Source: Dinochytrium kinnereticum (lineage: Eukaryota; Chytridiomycota; Chytridiomycetes; Chytridiales; Chytridiaceae). Taken from it: a stretch of DNA of 35,864 bases. Shown here piece after piece: positions 11,716-21,741 of the stretch (position 1 is the stretch's first letter; the number at the start of each line of letters is the position of its first letter). The DNA lies in contig JADGJT010000242.1 in assembly GCA_027604005.1 (NCBI GenBank), forward strand, positions 1-35,864, in the 5' to 3' direction. Position numbers and translations under genes: made by a program. The notes beneath the pieces are model-generated. The model had not been told where the DNA came from. It was given only the letters and a program-made list of their open reading frames with translations, and ran no database searches.

Positions 11716-11959
11716 GAGATTGTGGAAAACCGGCACGAACAACCCCAATACGCAATCTCTCAATGAAAATCACAGTCGTCTTATATTACTCTGAGTTTCT
11801 ATCGCAAAAAATGAGTAATGAAAAGCTGTTATACAATGGTGGAAGAAGAAAAGAAAAGAAAAGGAGTCAAACGAGAAAAGAACTTAAAAAAAAAAAGAAG
11901 TGAAAAATAAGACAGCAACCGCAACTGAGACAAGAGTCGCGTACGCCACAAGCATCCCC

Positions 11960-14916
11960 TTAATCCTCAATAGAAGCATGGAATGAAACCCTGGTCTCGT
12001 CACATAAAAAGATAAAAGTTGCCGGCCCCCTCAACTCTTCCTCAAAAACAGACGTTATAGGCTGAGCCTCTAATAAAAGCATACTAGTTTTATACGAATC
12101 TGTCGAACCGCCCTTCTCCTCCTTCTCCCACTCCGCAACGGCCACCTTTCTCCATTCCTCCGAAAACGGTCTGGGTCCAGCAATGGCATTCAAGTAACCC
12201 AGAGGGTCGAGACATTTCATCGAGCTAATTGAACTGGATGATGCGCTGCGCACAATTTCAGCTGGCTTAAGGTCAGCGGCAACAATTTCTGGTTCGGCCT
12301 TCACTGGCTTCGCAGCAACGTTGGGGAGATGACCAGTGATAGTCTTCATGAAAAGGCACGCGGTCTTCTTCGATGGGGTCGGGAAGAAATCAAGCCTTAT
12401 CCGTCGAACGACTTGGTTTGGGCGGAGGGTTAGAACTGATCCTTGGAAGGGGGGAATGTAGGTAATAGTGATCCTGGAGACTGGGACCTTCCAGAAGTCG
12501 GTAATCTTATCAGCGCGCTTAAAGTTTCCAAAAGCAGATTTATAGCGAGGCGGTAGGTCCCCGTTGGCTAGGCTCACGGGAGACTTATCTTTCATAAACA
12601 CGACAATATTCGCGATCTTGCCTGTGAGATACCGATGCAATATAAAGTGGTCAGCTGAAATTCAAAATCTTTAAGGCGTTACCCCCAAGAACCATATGCT
12701 TCAAATCGAAATCATTCCTCAAAGTAATCGTGCCTTCACCGGAAAAGATGTCGTCTAAAGTTGCAGTGATGTCGTTAAAGTTGACATCATAGGTAATTCT
12801 CTTCACGATACCAACTCCCCTCAACTCAACCCTAACGTTATCAATCATCCCCATAAAGTTATCACCATCCGTGTGCCAGTGAGCAAACACAAGTCTAGAG
12901 TCCCCCAATGCCTCCCGTGCGCCATATGAACACGAAAGTAGAATCCTTGTGTGCTCGTCTGGCGATGTCTCAATGATCCATGACGTACTGTGGCTAATTG
13001 GCGTTGCGAGGGTAAGTCCCGAAGCTCTAGATGGCTGAGGCAACTCATGTGATTTCATTTTGGTGTTGGGAGAGAGAGGCTGCCAAGAAGAGAGCATTTT
13101 ACGATGCTGGATTTGAAGGCTTTGCAGGAGGTCAATTTCGATTTCCTGAATTTCGAGAAGGCGTTTCCATTGATGGCTCTGTAAAGAGGAGGATTAGGCT
13201 CACAAGGTATTGTATAGAAAGCAAGAAGAAGAAACGAAAAAAAGTAAGATCAAGATATTAGGAAGTATTCGAAGTAATTAATACGCACCAAAAGATGATC
13301 CATTTTTGCATTCACATGCCTGACTTGGTGTTCTGCTCTAAGTATGATTTTCGACACATAACTGTTCTGTGTACGATCAAGTTGAGATTGCCGATTTTGC
13401 GACATCATAATGATAGGCGCCTGTTTAAAAGGTAAAAGGGAGCTTTAAGTTGCTATTCGCGAACTCAAGGTGAGCTGCAGCTTATAAAGGCCAGCGCGCA
13501 AGAGATGGATATATACCTGCAACGCCGCGATAGAACTCAGGAATAAATTCAGAAGAATAAAGGGAAAACCGTCCCACGGGCTGGAACCGACTTTTTCAAG
13601 AATACTGAATCAATAAAGAAAAATATAAGTTCGGAAAGATAAGGAAAAGATGACTGTAGGACATACAGATTCAATCCCATCCAGGTCCCCAGGAACCCCA
13701 ATAAGCAGCCAATGAATTTCCAACTCCCGCCAAACCTGGCAACGGCATCAGCAGCTCTCTCCGAAAATGTCCACCCAACCTCAAATTGCTTCTGCCAAAC
13801 CGGCTCTTGCTGCTCAAACTCCCCAATACTCTTCATAGCGTCATCCAGCAGTCTCGCCAACTGATTCTGATCTTCTTCCAGCAGCACCTCAATACGAGTT
13901 TGCAAGACGGCATGCAGGTCTTTTACGCAGATTCTCGCGTTGGGATGAAGAGAACGCGAAGGGTGAAGTCGACGGATCTCACGGACAAATCGAGGCTTGA
14001 GTTTGCGTATTTGAATCGTTTGAGTGTCTATTGGGTGAGGAAGAGGCCTTTCGCAAAGGACGCAGTGGTCCGCTAGGAAGGGAGCATCGAGGTCACGATT
14101 TTGATCAAAGGTTACAGAAGGGGGTCGAACGGATGGGCGGGTTTTGCCGTTAGACTTTCCGGGTCGTACCTGCGCAGATCCTTTGCCCTTCGCGTTGGGC
14201 ATCTTTACTCCATGCTTCTCAATTCTCTGCTTATGTTTCTGGTGGGATACCTTGTTCTTTTCCGGCCTTCATGTCTCTTTGTTAGCCGTCATAAAAAAAG
14301 GGGTTCAGGTGGCTTACTTTGCGACCCTTCCCTCAAAGTCCATTGTTGTGAATCTGGGCAATACTCTCATCATGTCATCTTCCGCTGGCGCCTCATAAGC
14401 GTCTGCAGCAGAAGACCCGTTATGCATTGTGACAACTGAAGAAGCCACTCTCGAACGAGAGGCATCCTCAAAGCCATCATCATCTCCAATGTAATCCATA
14501 TCCCCAACATGGCTCCCAAACTCATCATCCCCCTCCTCCCCCTCCTCCATACCCGCGCTCGACCCCATCATTAACTCATGGTTGTCCCTCACCACTTCGA
14601 TATGAGAAACCATCTCGCGAAGTGCTTGGAGCTGGATCGAGTTCATTGTCAGATCATTGTCATAGTTGGGCTCCAAGAGGCTTGGCCCCAACCGCATTGA
14701 AGGGCGATCATCGCTTGTGCCGATCAAGTTGTCTGAGAGATCACTCTGGTTGGGAGGATTGAATAGTTGGGTAAGAGACGTTCTCGGCCGGGCCCCTCCC
14801 GTGGATGTCGTTGAGCTACGACCCCTCGTCTGCTCGATGGCATCTTGACTAGGTCGCTGGACAGAGATGAGAAACTCGCCTCTCTCCATCTGCGATTCAT
14901 TAATCTTATCGCCCAT
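11960..14916 (-). CDS. DUF1003 membrane protein with a novel C-terminal domain, copy A
   Basis: Function unknown. Minus-strand exons are 14916-14318, 14266-13667, 13604-13517, 13420-13289, 13178-12683 and 12621-11960, giving 858 residues. The N-terminal about 240 residues are Ser/acid-rich, then basic. A CVLC motif opens the module, followed by LKPRFVREIRRLHP and RICVKDLHAVL, as in bacterial DUF1003 proteins. Two membrane helices follow (GGSWKFIGCLLGFLGTWMGL and DGFPFILLNLFLSSIAALQA), then the signature APIIMMSQNRQ and a helical tail. The C-terminal half (about 520-858) is probably beta-rich, with AHWHTDGDN, SGEGTITLRNDFDL and KITDFWKVPVSRITITY; I do not recognise it. It is the downstream member of a tandem pair with copy B, sharing intron positions. 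The first in-frame ATG is 14916; an upstream non-coding exon is possible. DUF1003 is predicted to be membrane-bound but has no known activity. Confidence 0.85.
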
Positions 14917-15185
14917 GGCTCCTGAGTTTCTGAAAAGGAATGAATGCTCTTTCAATTTGTGGTCGCGCCTTTTGCTCAATCCTTGATTGGCGTTCAATCC
15001 AAGAATGCCGATTTCAGCATAAAGGTCTACTTGCAAATCAAATAAATGTTCTTTATGAGAAAATGAGACGCCCTGCCGAAAAGACGCTTAAAACAAATAG
15101 AACCTCCACCCCACATGCCAACACCTCAATAAATAGAGAAAGAGAAGAAAGAAGACAAAAAATGGAAAAAATAAAACAGCTTTCC

Positions 15186-17976
15186 TCACAGCCCTCCGCC
15201 TTCGCTATCCCCGCTCCCTTCAATCACCCCAAAGACTTGAACCCTAGCCTCATCACAGAAGAAAGCAAACGACGCCGGTCCCACCAAATCGACTTCCACC
15301 CACACCCTAACAGGCCTGGCCCCACCCTCAATCTCCCTTTCCAACCACTCAGCCGTGGCCAAAGTTCTCCAAGACGAGTCAGGCTTTGGCCTAGGATCAA
15401 CCTTAGACCTCGCAATAGGAAGAAGCAGCTCACTTCTCGCAGTCTCATCATCATGAGCATCTACTTCCTCAGGATCAAACTGCCTAAAAAACAGCGTCGC
15501 AAAATCCGTAGTCGTAGCAGACGACGTTGCGGTGTTTGGAGAAAAGGCAGGAGCCGCGGATTGCACGGCAGAGGCGGTGGAGCTGGCCGTGCCCGTAGGG
15601 AGGTGGCTATGATGAATAGGTGCAACTACACCTTCATCCTCTACAGGTATGAAATCTGCGCGTATGTGACGCATGCGTTGATTTGGGCCTAGTGTCAGTA
15701 CAGCATATTGCGGAGGAGGAGAGTAGGTGATAGAGAGACGGGAGATGGGAGACTTCCAAAAATCTGTAATCTTATCGATTCGTTGAAGGAAAAATGAGGG
15801 TTTGTAGCGGGATGGGAGCTCGCCGTTTGTAAAAGACGCCACAGGGCGATCCTTCATATGAACTTCTACCCGCAAGATACGACCTTTTTCGATTGTAAAC
15901 GTAAGCATCCAGGTGGAGCAACCGGCGAAGGAAAGAGCCACTCACCCAATAACCTCATATGAGGCAAATCAAAATCGTTCCTAAGCGTAACAGTACCCTC
16001 ACCAGCAAGCACATCATCCAACGTCGCCGAAGGATCATTAAACGATAAATCATAAGTCAACCTCCTCAAAGATCCCGCAGCCCTCAACTCGCAATGCACA
16101 TTCCCTACCAACCCCAAATAATTGTCCCCATCAGTATGCCAATGAGCAAATATGATATCATCGTCCTCAGCACCACCATCATCCGCCAATCCCAAGAAGT
16201 ATCTCATTAAGACCCAAGTATGCGCATCGGGAACGATCTCAACGCCCCACGGGATACTCTCGGAAACGGTCATATCGCCTTGGCCGCGGGGAAGATGAAG
16301 TGGAGGCATGGAGGATGTTGGGTTCAGGGTGGGCGAAAGTGCTGGCGTCATAAAAGGGGTCATGTGAGGAGCAGAAGAGTTTGATGCATTCGCGATAGAG
16401 GCAACTCGGCGATTCAGTCGACGCTGATCGGACTGGAGGGACTGAATCAAATCAACCTGAATCTCTTGGAACTCAAGCAGTCGTTTCCACTGGTGGCTCT
16501 AATAAAGATGTGTGGATAATCGACTTTTGCTACTGTAATCATTAAGAAAATAAATGCTTACCAACAGATGATCAACCTTAGCATTAACGTGCCGGACCTG
16601 ATGTTCAGCGCGAAGGATTGTCCGGGAAACGTAGTCATTCATAGTGCGATCCACTTGCGCCTGCCGGTTCTGAGACATCATGATAACAGGGGCCTTTGGT
16701 TGATCGGAAGGTAGAGATCAGCATAGGATATTAGCGCTATAAAAAAAATAAAAAATAAAATAAAAATCACAAAAGAGTACCTGAAGAGCGGCTACGGAAC
16801 TCAAGAAGAGATTGAGAAGAATGAATGGGAACTCATCCCATGGTGACGCTCCCACCTTTGCTAAGATCCTAAGAATTTCAAAAAATAGCGCAAGGAGTTT
16901 AGCAGACGAAGAAAAAAGTCACAGAATCAATACCCACAAATTCAATCCCATCCAAATTGCCAAAAACAGCAGCAAACATCCAATGAACCTCCAACTCCCA
17001 CCAAACCTCGCAACAACATCAGCTGCCCTCTCCCCAAAAGTCCACCCTGCATCAAAGCGTTTCTGCCAAACAGGTTCCTGCTGCTCATACTCTCCCAAAT
17101 TCCTCATCGCCTGGTCCAGAAGTCTCGAAAGTTGTGCCTGGTCCTCCTCCAACAAATGATTTATGCGAGACCCCAATAGCGTGCGAAGCTCATCCCTACA
17201 AAGCCTAGATGAAGGGTGAAGCCTCTGAGCAGGATGAAGGCGGCGGATTTCACGGAGAAGTCGAGGTTTAAGCTTTCGGACTGTGGTCCAGGGCTCGGGG
17301 TCTTCGGGGCATGGGTCGGGTAGGGAGCGATTGCAAAGGGCACAACGGTTCAAAACAGGTTTAATAGTATCGTCAAGAATTTGTTGGGGTTGTTGCTGAT
17401 GTTGGACTGGTGATTTGGGCTTTTTTTCATCAACTGTAGATGCGGGTTGGGTTGGGGGTGTGGACGATATGGTAGGGGAACGGCGGTTGCGCAGAATACT
17501 TGAATGTTCAATATGTGTGTAGGAGGTCGCTGATTCAGGCCGGAGTGCCCGCGGGCCCTGCTCTGCTGACGTTTGATCTGTCAATCTGTCGGACCTACAA
17601 CCGTTATCATGAGATAGGGTTGGAAATAACAATGATAAGAGTTAGGATCTTGCAGAAAGTTTGCAAACAATATGAGGCAAACTCACCCGGCCGCTCCATC
17701 TCCCTGGCCTTCTCCATCACTAGGATCATCAGGACCCAGAACATTCGTCAATGGAATCCCAACATCAATCAAAACTCCGTCATTTCCACGTCCCATCGCA
17801 AACACTGTCGACCCACTCATCACACCATTTCCCTCACTGTGCGGATCGTTTGCCTCCTGAAGGGGGGTGAGGGAGTTGGTTGAAGGTGAGACGTGGCTTG
17901 TCGAAGTTAAAAAGGGAATGTGTGCTGTCCAAGAGGTTCGCCGAGGAGTTGGAGTTTGGGGATTTGACCTGTCCAT
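15186..17976 (-). CDS. DUF1003 membrane protein with a novel C-terminal domain, copy B
   Basis: Paralogue of the gene at 11960-14916, function unknown. Minus-strand exons are 17976-17687, 17594-16938, 16868-16781, 16693-16562, 16498-15946 and 15883-15186, giving 805 residues. The Cys motif is RCALCNRSLPD, followed by VRKLKPRLLREIRRLHPAQR and RLCRDELRTLL. Membrane helices are GGSWRFIGCLLLFLAIWMGL (about 295-315) and EFPFILLNLFLSSVAALQ, leading into APVIMMSQNRQAQVDR. The C-terminal domain has AHWHTDGDNYLGL, AGEGTVTLRNDFDL, MKDRPVASFTNGELPSRYK and KITDFWKSPISRLSITY. Exons 3 and 4 are 88 and 132 nt, exactly as in copy A, with the same phases. The last intron (15945-15884) has a CTTAC branch site and a purine-rich acceptor. 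A Pro/Ser linker separates the membrane module from the C-terminal domain. It is divergent from the repeat protein at 18645. Confidence 0.87.
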
Positions 17977-18644
17977 TTCCTTACTCCGTAACCGTGAGCA
18001 ACAGCACTGCGGCTATTGAATTCAAGAGTACTAGCTGAGGCCAAAAAAAGTGATGGCATTAATAATGGGTTGCTTGTGGGGCTTAATGGTTGGATGCTGC
18101 TAGTTGCTACTCAACAGCTGTCGAAACAGTAACTGTCACCTAGAAAACAACACATCCATCCGACTCAACACTCACCACTCTCCGTCGCCTCCAGCGTCTA
18201 TCTCGAACACCAGCAGTCTTTTGATGGGCTTCAGCACAGAAGGGGTCGCAATCTCCAACAGAGTTTTGATGTTCTTTCTTTTTGCAATCCTGAACCTAGA
18301 ATTGTCCTATTTGAAAATCATACACAGCACGCGTTTGAGTGAACCCATGAAGCCCGTCATCGCACTGCCAGTCGCAGCCAACACAGGAACCCTGAGAATC
18401 ACTTGATTCGGGCCTCACGTCTGAAGCTGGCCACCCGGGGATCAATTACTCAATTTCCAAAATCATGGCCGCGTAAGTTGTTGTTCCGGACACCAGCTCG
18501 CTGCCGGCGTCATAGAAGTCCTTTCTTCGCAACGGCTCTATCTCTACCAGGATTGTAGCATCATGATGCGTTGATTCTTTTGGAAGGAATCGAGGTCGAT
18601 CCTGTTTCTACCAACATCAACACGCAATTGTCATTATTTTTATC
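17977..18644. other. Divergent intergenic region between DUF1003 copy B and the repeat protein
   Basis: About 670 bases between divergent starts; it should hold both promoters. A 100-codon frame at 18104-18406 has no recognisable motif. An ATGGCCGC|GTAAGT at about 18464-18477 looks like a short first exon plus donor and could be an alternative 5' end for the downstream gene. I cannot place an acceptor for it with confidence. Confidence 0.4.
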
Positions 18645-19971
18645 ATGTCCAGACGACTGAGGGCATCATCAATCCGAATGGTAAGAAGAATCCCCCACCG
18701 ACCCCTGCCTCACGAGTGACCCCGCACCATGCCGTGCTATCACCCGCAGATCTTAATCACTGACTGGGATCTTCTGCTGCCAGGACTCGGCGCCAATCGA
18801 TGTCGACCTTGAGGAGGAGTGGGAAGGCCCATCACCCAGCGAGGTCTCCGCTTCCAAACCCACCTCGACAAGAAAACGGAAAGCTACAGAAGGAGTAGCA
18901 GATGACCCTATTATCATCGTCAATTACTCTGAGAAGTCGCTTGGGATATTTGGGGGAACGATGGCAATCAAGGACAAGTTGAAAGAGCTTGGAGGGAGGT
19001 TTAACAAGTTTCTTACTCATGACGGGATAAAGAAGCCTGGATGGATCGTCACAAAAGGACAGAGGGCAGACTTGATTAAGTGGTTGAATGCCATGAAGAT
19101 TCCTGTGGTGGAGGTTGAAGATGGCCCCACCAAGAAAGCGAATGTTTCCGAAGGTCCGTCAGATCCAGCAGCATCTGCAGCCGAATCAGAACAGGTAGAT
19201 CGCTCTTTCTTCCATTCAAAGAGGTTTCTGACCTGCCACTGTTTTTTCCAAAAGAACCCCTCACACTCCGAATCTGGCCGGACACCATCCACAACAGGGT
19301 TAGAGATAGTGGAGCATAGTGCCACACAATTTGCTCTGGTGGGGTTGACGAAACCCCATCGTTCCTTGTTTCAAAAACTGGGCGGAACGTTTAATATGTA
19401 CATAAACTATTATGGGAACAGATCACCTGGATGGGTGATGCCCAAAAACAAGCGAGCAGAACTCGATGAAGAGCTCAAAGCGCGGAATGTTGTGATCCGC
19501 GAAGCGCCTGTGGCTGTTGAAACGGTTGCCAGAAGTGATGAGGTAGGTTATGTTATTTTTTTATTGCAGTAGACTTTCCTTTCCTCATCCCCGTCATGCG
19601 CATGGAGTATTGGTAGTATTCACAGCATCATTTACTGTTCGACCCATATCCTTTTTTTATTGAACAAAACACCTCCCCCCCATTTTATTCCCAATCGCTA
19701 CCAGACCAAGGCATCCGCGGAAACCATTATTTCAACACCATTACCCATTGCCCCCGCTCCAACGACCAGCATTTACATTGTTGATTACAACGATAGGTGC
19801 ATAGCAGTCTTCGGAGACACGATCTCCATCAAGAGTTGCTTAAAGGAGGCGGGGGCCAAGTTTAACCCGCACCTGACCTACAATAACGCTAAAAAGGTGG
19901 GATGGATTCTTCCGAAAAGCAAGAGGTCGGTAGCGGAGGACATTATTCGGAGGTTCGAGGAGAGAGGATGA
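18645..19971 (+). CDS. Protein with three GG-FN...GW repeats
   Basis: Function unknown. Exons are 18645-18680, 18784-19194, 19255-19542 and 19705-19971, giving 333 residues. Residues 1-54 are charged, with a possible nuclear localisation signal (TRKRK, 41-45). Three repeats of about 60 residues follow, at about 55-113, 165-224 and 267-326. Each has the pattern (I/V)V-Y/H...F/IxG...K-LGGxFN...GW(I/V)-x-(P/T)K, with cores LGGRFNKFL/PGWIVTK, LGGTFNMYI/PGWVMPK and AGAKFNPHL/VGWILPK. Each repeat sits on its own exon, with all introns in phase 0. From memory, similar short repeats occur in proteins of large DNA viruses and scattered eukaryotes; I cannot verify this here. The second intron (60 nt) is in frame without a stop, so retention would add 20 residues. 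A nucleic-acid role is possible but unproven. Confidence 0.75.
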
Positions 19972-20431
19972 TTACGATCTATTTGTTATGCATGAGGGGG
20001 ATTTGGGAGGCGTCAGTGGGGAAATGATGTATTGCTAAATAGCTGAAAGTCGAATGATTTTCAAATGCCTCTTAACTGAGGATTTTGGTTTGAGCTGGTT
20101 GTCTTCCTGGTTTTTTTTCTTTCCAGTTATGTATATTGTTATGATTTATTGGCGTGTCGGGTGTTTTGGAAGTATAAGCATATCTTCGGTCTAGTAAATA
20201 CAGTAGCATATGCTTTCAAGACGCGTCTCCAGTACTACTGTAGTTCTCTATCTCCTGCTCGGCCAAGGAAGTCGTCAGTGGCATGACGTCTCCACGCAAA
20301 ACGTCTCCCGCAATTTTCAGGTTTTCCCGTCAATACATAACCCCCACCGCCCCAGACCACACCTTCTTGGGAAATTTCACACCTCCTTCTTCCTTCCTTC
20401 CCTTCCTCCAGCAAATCCTAACTGAAAACCC
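19972..20431. other. Intergenic gap
   Basis: This holds the 3' flank of the repeat protein and the leader of the small membrane protein. The last 90 bases before the ATG at 20432 are strongly pyrimidine-rich (repeats of CTTCC). Nothing else is recognisable. Confidence 0.45.
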
Positions 20432-21283
20432 ATGACGGCTACGGACCTCCCCTACGATGATCACTACACCCTCCTCAGTTCGCTATGGGGGGCTGTGATG
20501 CTTCATCTTTTTTTCACAGTTCTGGTAAACCTTTTTTTTTTTGTCTTGGATGAGAAGCGGTGTGTTTGTTTTGTAAAGAATCGACGTTGAATTTCTTTGT
20601 ACGAAAGCTTAAAACCCTGTCGGTAATAACGGATGGCATTGGGTCGCTTCGACATTTTTACCACGCCACGGAGGCTCAGCCAATTCTCGCACATGAAGGC
20701 ACAAGACAGCAGACTGGGAGTTGGGTAAGTTAAAGGAGAGGTAAAACGCATGTGGCTGAAATCACTTTACATAGGCGCAGAGGCTTGAGCGATCCACTCT
20801 CACCACAACCAGAAACTTCATGGTAACCCCCCAACCGATAACAACATTAACGGGAAACGCTAGATCCTTCTCGCCTCCGCCATCTTCCTCTCAATCCCAA
20901 TCGCCTACAGATGCAAACTCGAAGACGACTCAGGAGAGCTCACAACGACCTTCTCGGCAATGGTTGGGTCGATGGCGGGTCGATGCGTGACGTGCTTGAC
21001 AAACGCCGTTACAGGCAACACGGTCGCAATGGCCTGGACTTACGTTGGAGTTTCGGTCTTGTGGGGCTTGCTGGACATTTTTTCTGTTGGAGAGTTCATG
21101 CATGCTGTTCTTGGAAGCGTTTTGGCGGTGGTTGGGTGAGTGTTTTTCGCCCCAAGTTGAATTGAGAAGAGTAGCGACAAGCTGACCCTTTTGTTAACAA
21201 TTGCATGCAGTTACGCCATTGCCATCGCGCTGTTCGTGATGGGCTTCAACCAGTGGCAGCGCATCTCGACGCGCGAGTGCTAG
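20432..21283 (+). CDS. Small four-helix membrane protein
   Basis: Four short exons, 20432-20524, 20781-20822, 20864-21135 and 21211-21283, join in phase to give 159 residues; no long uninterrupted frame reveals this gene. Hydrophobic helices lie at about 13-32 (TLLSSLWGAVMLHLFFTVL), 43-60 (FMILLASAIFLSIPIAY), 98-118 (VAMAWTYVGVSVLWGLLDIF) and 123-147 (FMHAVLGSVLAVVGYAIAIA). An acidic loop is at 62-70 and a Cys pair in RCVTCL. The C-terminus FNQWQRISTREC is short and polar. There is no signal peptide. Helix 1 and helix 2 are separated by a 14-residue basic/Thr segment encoded by the 42-nt exon 2. No family recognised. Splice sites are good (GTAAAC, GTAACC and GTGAGT donors), supporting a real gene. 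It could be a subunit of a larger membrane complex. Confidence 0.65.
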
Positions 21284-21741
21284 GTTTAGCGTCAGGAGGC
21301 AGGCTAGGAGAGCGGATGGCGTCGCAGGAGAGAGCTGGTTTTGGCCGAAGGAAGGAATGAAGGACTGAAGGACTGAAGGAGGGGAGCTTCAGCGTGTTGC
21401 TCGTTGCCAAAAGAAAGAAAGAAAGAAATAATAAAATAAGCAATAAAATAATAAGTATGTAACACATAATAATAGAAATGCTGTTGCTATAGAATTGTCA
21501 GTTGTGATGAAAAGTGCAAAGGAAGGAGATTTCTCAAAGTGGTGAAAAAAAAAAGGAAAAGCAGAGTAGCGCTGCATTCGCTTGCAATAACAACCTGCAC
21601 GCTATCGTTGGAGACCGACCGCCATCACCCACTGCACCTCACGTCCCTCAACTGCACTGACCCACCCCCGTGAGCCCCGTTCTGCATTCCATTGCATTCG
21701 CGCGTCCCCATCCCACAAGCTAAAGGAGAATCTGAGACACC
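21284..21741. other. Intergenic gap with small purine repeats
   Basis: It contains short tandem purine runs: GAAGGACT-type units at about 21357-21380 and GAAA units at about 21412-21429, followed by an AATAATAAAATAA stretch that may serve as the 3' end of the small membrane-protein transcript. No gene is seen. Confidence 0.45.

Noticed and set aside
14917..15036. N-terminal extension of DUF1003 copy A
   Set aside because: The frame opens with TTG, not ATG; the first ATG is at 14916, so the extra 40 codons were left out.
14940..15692. 250-codon plus frame
   Set aside because: Antisense to the well supported C-terminal exon of DUF1003 copy B; composition is Arg/Lys-rich shadow coding.
15884..15945. 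Apparent frameshift between the two minus frames of DUF1003 copy B, suggesting a pseudogene
   Set aside because: A 62-nt GT...AG intron with a CTTAC branch site restores phase and matches the intron position in copy A.
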